This document shows, piece after piece, positions 7,974 through 10,089 of a DNA stretch of 10,089 bases. The stretch spans positions 1 through 10,089 of the forward strand of contig DKNG01000082.1 of the NCBI GenBank assembly GCA_002470185.1, written 5' to 3'. Both the position numbers and the translations under genes were made by a program. This DNA is from Arcobacter sp. UBA7394. GTDB taxonomy: Bacteria; Campylobacterota; Campylobacteria; Campylobacterales; Arcobacteraceae. Below the pieces are notes generated by a model. That model worked only from the letters and a program-made list of their open reading frames with translations. It was not told where the DNA came from and ran no database searches. Position 1 is the stretch's first letter. The number at the start of each line of letters is the position of its first letter.

Positions 7974-8396
7974 TTAACTTCTCTTCAAATTATCATTTAA
8001 AAATATTACTAACTGCATACTCTTATTATTAAAATCTTTAATTAAATTACTATTATTTTCATCGAATACTAAAGCTCTTTGAGTTTTATTAAATTCATTC
8101 ATATACTCTTCAATTTTATAAATTAATTTTTTATCATCTAATACTAATAGTGTTTTTGTACAAATTTCTTTTAAACTTTTTTCTTCTTTAGTACTTGATT
8201 CTTTAATGTCAAAAGAGAGTAGTTCTTGAGATAATTTAGTAAATAATTGTAATTTTGTCTCTCTTCTCCATTTTTGATGATCACTTTGTTTATTTAGTTT
8301 TGATGATATAAGAGTATCTACAACCTTGCTAGATACGGCGCTTACCACTGCTGTTTTAGCTACTTGTCCTAATAAATTAATTCCTATACTTATCAT
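7974..8396 (-). CDS. Unknown protein, hydrophobic N-terminus and helical body
   Basis: A 140-residue protein that I do not recognise. Residues 1-33 are rich in small and hydrophobic residues (Gly, Ala, Val, Ser, Ile) and could form an amphipathic or membrane-associating helix, but the segment is not a convincing signal peptide. From about residue 37 it becomes a charged helical region, with a W-R-R-E-T-K-L-Q-L-F-like segment at 43-52 followed by further helices to the end (about 72-105 and 118-138). Pfam-type catalytic residues or a metal site are not visible. The start has AAGGA (complement of 8402-8406) five bases upstream. It is read away from fur, and its promoter shares the intergenic region that holds two Fur boxes, so iron control is possible. 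Confidence 0.72.
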   Translation of the reverse strand: MISIGINLLGQVAKTAVVSAVSSKVVDTLISSKLNKQSDHQKWRRETKLQLFTKLSQELLSFDIKESSTKEEKSLKEICTKTLLVLDDKKLIYKIEEYMNEFNKTQRALVFDENNSNLIKDFNNKSMQLVIFLNDNLKRS

Positions 8397-8417
8397 ATAA
8401 ATCCTTTTGATATATAG

Positions 8418-8423
8418 ATTTTA
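8418..8423 (-). promoter_or_regulatory. Candidate -10 for the unknown minus-strand gene
   Basis: On the minus strand TAAAAT lies about 21 bases before the ATG, with the AAGGA ribosome binding site between. The Fur box at 8453-8467 would then fall roughly 40-55 bases upstream of transcription start, just behind the -35 zone, a position that could repress or activate. Confidence 0.4.
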
Positions 8424-8452
8424 AAATTAATCAGCTTAAATAAATATTAAAA

Positions 8453-8467
8453 CGATAATTATTATCA
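8453..8467. promoter_or_regulatory. Fur box 1
   Basis: CGATAATTATTATCA matches the 7-1-7 Fur consensus TGATAATnATTATCA at 13 of 14 fixed positions, with a perfect 6-1-6 palindrome (GATAAT-T-ATTATC). It lies in the divergent promoter region between the unknown minus-strand gene and the small ORF-fur unit. Fur encoded downstream is the obvious ligand. Confidence 0.8.
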
Positions 8468-8494
8468 TTAATATTTTATTAAGTTAAAAAAAAG

Positions 8495-8500
8495 TAATAT
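8495..8500 (+). promoter_or_regulatory. Candidate -10 for the small ORF-fur operon
   Basis: TAATAT lies between the two Fur boxes. Start of transcription would fall near 8507, so Fur box 2 would cover the first transcribed bases and Fur box 1 would sit just upstream of the -35 zone. This is a good geometry for iron-dependent autorepression. No -35 hexamer is recognisable. Confidence 0.4.
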
Positions 8501-8508
8501 AGCAGTAA

Positions 8509-8523
8509 TGATAATAATTATTA
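8509..8523. promoter_or_regulatory. Fur box 2
   Basis: TGATAATAATTATTA matches the 7-1-7 Fur consensus with one mismatch (T for C at 8522). Its last base is the first base of the AAGG ribosome binding site (8523-8526) of the small ORF, so bound Fur would lie over the transcription start region. Together with box 1 it argues for Fur autoregulation. Confidence 0.8.
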
Positions 8524-8533
8524 AGGTTAACAA

Positions 8534-8665
8534 GTGGACAAAATAAATATAAACGAAACCAGACTATATAAAAAGAATTTGTCGATTCATAAGAATCTAC
8601 CAAAAGTTTATGTTTTAGCCTTAGTAGTTGCTCTTGTAATTACTGTAATAAAAGGATTTAATTAG
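8534..8665 (+). CDS. 43-residue small membrane protein upstream of fur
   Basis: A short gene easily missed because it begins with GTG and has only 43 codons plus stop. The product has a polar, basic N-terminal half (about 1-24, with Arg10, several Lys and His19) and one membrane helix, VYVLALVVALVITVI (25-39), ending in KGFN. By the positive-inside rule the N-terminus should face the cytoplasm. Evidence for translation: AAGG at 8523-8526 is seven bases before the GTG; the frame is open between a Fur-controlled promoter and fur; and its TAG shares one base with the GTG start of fur (TAGTG), implying coupling. I know no family for it. The alternative is that this is only a fur leader. Confidence 0.62.
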   Translation: MDKININETRLYKKNLSIHKNLPKVYVLALVVALVITVIKGFN

Positions 8666-9111
8666 TGAGAAGGTATGAAATTAGTTTTGAATCATTCTTG
8701 GAAAATTTTAAAAAATCTGTTGTTAAATCAGGATATAAAAATTCTATTCAAAAAGATTATATTTTAAAGATATTATATTTTAGTGATGAGCACTTAAGTG
8801 CTGAACAAATAGTAAATATTGCTAAAACATTATATAAAATTGACATGGGAATTGCTACGGTTTATAGAACTGTTAAATTCTTTGAAACAATGAATATTGT
8901 AAATTCTTTAGATATAGGTGATGGTGCTAAAAGATATGAATTAAATATTTCTATTCATCATGACCATATGATTTGTACTTCTTGTAGTACTATCATTGAG
9001 TTTACGGATGATTTAATAGAAGAACAACAAGAAAAAGTTGCTAAAGCAAACAACTTTTTATTAAAAGACCATATTATGACAATTTATGGAATTTGTGAGA
9101 AATGTCAATAA
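8665..9111 (+). CDS. fur: Ferric uptake regulator Fur
   Basis: Fur (148 residues) is a dimeric iron-dependent repressor. The N-terminus (MRRYEISFESFLENF) aligns in position with that of H. pylori Fur, which supports the GTG start; AAGGA (8652-8656) lies eight bases upstream. The winged helix includes the recognition helix GIATVYRTVKFF (62-73). The metal sites seen in H. pylori Fur are all present: structural Cys C104/C107 and C144/C147; regulatory-site ligands H43, E92, H99, H101 and E112; and the third site H98, D100, E119 and H136. Nothing points to PerR, Zur or Nur, although a Fur paralogue elsewhere cannot be excluded. Two Fur boxes in front of the upstream small ORF suggest autoregulation. 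A third box follows the gene. Confidence 0.93.
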   Translation: MRRYEISFESFLENFKKSVVKSGYKNSIQKDYILKILYFSDEHLSAEQIVNIAKTLYKIDMGIATVYRTVKFFETMNIVNSLDIGDGAKRYELNISIHHDHMICTSCSTIIEFTDDLIEEQQEKVAKANNFLLKDHIMTIYGICEKCQ

Positions 9112-9122
9112 AATATAAATTA

Positions 9123-9137
9123 TGATAATCGTTATCA
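9123..9137. promoter_or_regulatory. Fur box 3, before the membrane sensor gene
   Basis: TGATAATCGTTATCA is a 7-1-7 Fur site with one mismatch to consensus (G at 9131). It starts 12 bases after the fur stop codon and is centred about 43 bases before the inferred transcription start of the sensor gene. It would place a signalling protein under iron control. Confidence 0.78.
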
Positions 9138-9160
9138 ATTAAAATTAACCTAAGCAATGA

Positions 9161-9166
9161 TATACT
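9161..9166 (+). promoter_or_regulatory. Extended -10 of the membrane sensor gene
   Basis: TGATATACT (9158-9166) has an extended -10 form (TG, one base, TATACT). Transcription would begin near 9173, giving a leader of about 22 bases with GAGAAG (9185-9190) as ribosome binding site. The -10 forms the left end of a long inverted repeat. Confidence 0.45.
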
Positions 9167-9194
9167 TCTCCTTATTTAAATAACGAGAAGTATA
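9161..9194. repeat. 34-base near-perfect inverted repeat abutting the start codon
   Basis: Arms TATACTTCTC (9161-9170) and GAGAAGTATA (9185-9194) are exact reverse complements, and the middle TTATTTAAATAA (9172-9183) is itself a palindrome. Only the pair 9171/9184 (C/C) fails. The repeat ends on the base before the ATG and includes the -10 and the ribosome binding site. It could be a DNA operator, or, in transcripts reading through from fur, an RNA hairpin that hides the ribosome binding site. It has no T run, so it is not a typical terminator. Confidence 0.85.
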
Positions 9195-10088
9195 ATGACA
9201 ATCAACAAAAAAATTTTTCTACTGTTTTCTGCTTTATTTATTACTCTATTGAGTTTAATATATTTTATATTAAAAGACAGAGAATCAAGTGCTCTTGAAT
9301 TTGAGAACCAAGTTGTTAAAAACAAAGTAAACAATCTACATAATATTCTTATGAATAAAAAAAAGTTATTAGATAATATAACTTATGAATACTCCACTAA
9401 TGAATCTATTATTAAACTAATTAATGACAAGAATAAAAAAGATATATTCTATGATTTTTCATCAAAATTAGATGTAAGTTACTTTTTAATTCTAGATAAT
9501 AATAAAGAGATTATATATAGTGAAGCTTATGATATAAACTCTAAAGAGTATGTTGATATTTCTGATTCTATAAGTGATTTTTTTAGTGAATCAAACCTTT
9601 CTTCATATATAAATAATGAAGAGTTTAAATTTATGACCTTTGATTATGAACGATTAATTTTCTCTCTAGAGAGAATTGATAAAACTGGTTATGTATTTAC
9701 AGCAAGGACTTTAGATTCTACTTTTTTAAGTGAGTCTTCATCTATGTTAGATAGTTATATATCTTTTCTTCCCTCTTATAGTTTTAATAATAAAGATGTA
9801 ATTAGAGATAAGTTTAATTATGATATCTCAAGAACTGATTCAAAAACTATATACGTTAATATTGAAGTTAATGATGAATTATTAAAAGACAAGTTCTTTT
9901 TATCTATTAGATTAAATAGAGAGTTTTTTACTGAAATTATTCAGAGTAATAAGAATCTATTAAAACTTTTTTTCATCTCATTTTTAATTTTTAATTTAGT
10001 TATATATATATTTATAAGTAAAATTTTTACTAAAAGAATTGGTCTTATTTCTAATACTGTAAAAAGTGTATCTAAAAAGAAAGATTTA
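9195..10088 (+). CDS. Membrane-bound sensor/signalling protein, N-terminal part
   Basis: The first 298 residues of a protein that continues past the window. A short cytoplasmic Lys-containing N-terminus precedes membrane helix 1 (about 6-27). A periplasmic domain of about 225 residues follows, beginning with a long helix (about 30-75) and then alternating strands and helices, in the style of CHASE4/Cache-type sensor domains. Membrane helix 2 lies at about 255-275, and the next residues (KIFTKRI...SNTVKSVSKKKDL) read as the start of a HAMP linker. Such proteins normally end in a histidine kinase, diguanylate cyclase or chemoreceptor module; the output domain is not in the window, so the class is open. 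The ATG has GAGAAG four bases upstream, inside the 34-base inverted repeat, and a Fur box lies upstream. The ligand is unknown. Confidence 0.8.
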   Translation, partial: MTINKKIFLLFSALFITLLSLIYFILKDRESSALEFENQVVKNKVNNLHNILMNKKKLLDNITYEYSTNESIIKLINDKNKKDIFYDFSSKLDVSYFLILDNNKEIIYSEAYDINSKEYVDISDSISDFFSESNLSSYINNEEFKFMTFDYERLIFSLERIDKTGYVFTARTLDSTFLSESSSMLDSYISFLPSYSFNNKDVIRDKFNYDISRTDSKTIYVNIEVNDELLKDKFFLSIRLNREFFTEIIQSNKNLLKLFFISFLIFNLVIYIFISKIFTKRIGLISNTVKSVSKKKDL

Positions 10089-10089
10089 G

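Noticed and set aside
7963..7991. Short inverted repeats (GAAG/CTTC, TTGAAG/CTTCAA) at the junction of two convergent genes
   Set aside because: The stems are only five to six pairs and compete with each other, and no T run follows on either strand. The abutting stop codons (TAA and TTA, 7971-7976) make a palindrome by themselves. I do not call a terminator.
8665..9111. PerR or Zur rather than Fur
   Set aside because: The N-terminus and all metal ligands align with H. pylori Fur at near-constant offset, and the neighbouring operators are Fur-type boxes.

Overview
The window is a very AT-rich stretch of bacterial chromosome. Gene content and protein style point to an Arcobacter-group epsilonproteobacterium (Campylobacterota): a Fur whose N-terminus and metal ligands align with Helicobacter pylori Fur, a Bpt-type leucyltransferase, strong A/T codon bias, and AGGA-type ribosome binding sites followed by A/T-only spacers. 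This is inferred from reading the proteins, not from a database search. I see no mobile element, CRISPR array, rRNA or tRNA. No stretch over 300 bases lacks a gene.

Layout, left to right. (1) The 3' end of a BLUF blue-light sensor gene, then a hairpin. (2) A + strand gene for an unusual fusion of a ferredoxin-thioredoxin-reductase catalytic domain with a rhodanese domain. (3) A convergent hairpin, then a compact minus-strand operon read right to left: panB (pantothenate synthesis), ruvB (Holliday junction motor) and an AI-2E/PerM-family membrane protein that starts at TTG inside the ruvB stop. (4) A divergent promoter region, then pgm (phosphoglucomutase) with its own hairpin terminator. (5) A + strand operon of trpA, bpt (N-end-rule leucyltransferase) and two tightly coupled unknown genes, one for a two-helix membrane protein and one for an exported protein. 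(6) A minus-strand gene of unknown function whose stop codon abuts the previous one.

(7) The right end is an iron-linked regulatory block. Two near-consensus Fur boxes lie in the divergent promoter between the unknown minus-strand gene and a 43-codon small membrane-protein gene, which begins with GTG and overlaps the GTG start of fur by one base. Behind fur a third Fur box precedes a membrane sensor gene (two membrane helices, periplasmic domain, start of a HAMP domain) that runs off the window. A 34-base near-perfect inverted repeat ends on the base before that gene's ATG and covers its -10 and ribosome binding site.

Most of the window is housekeeping metabolism. The parts deserving a second look are the FTR-rhodanese fusion, the small membrane protein coupled to fur, and the doubly controlled start of the membrane sensor gene.
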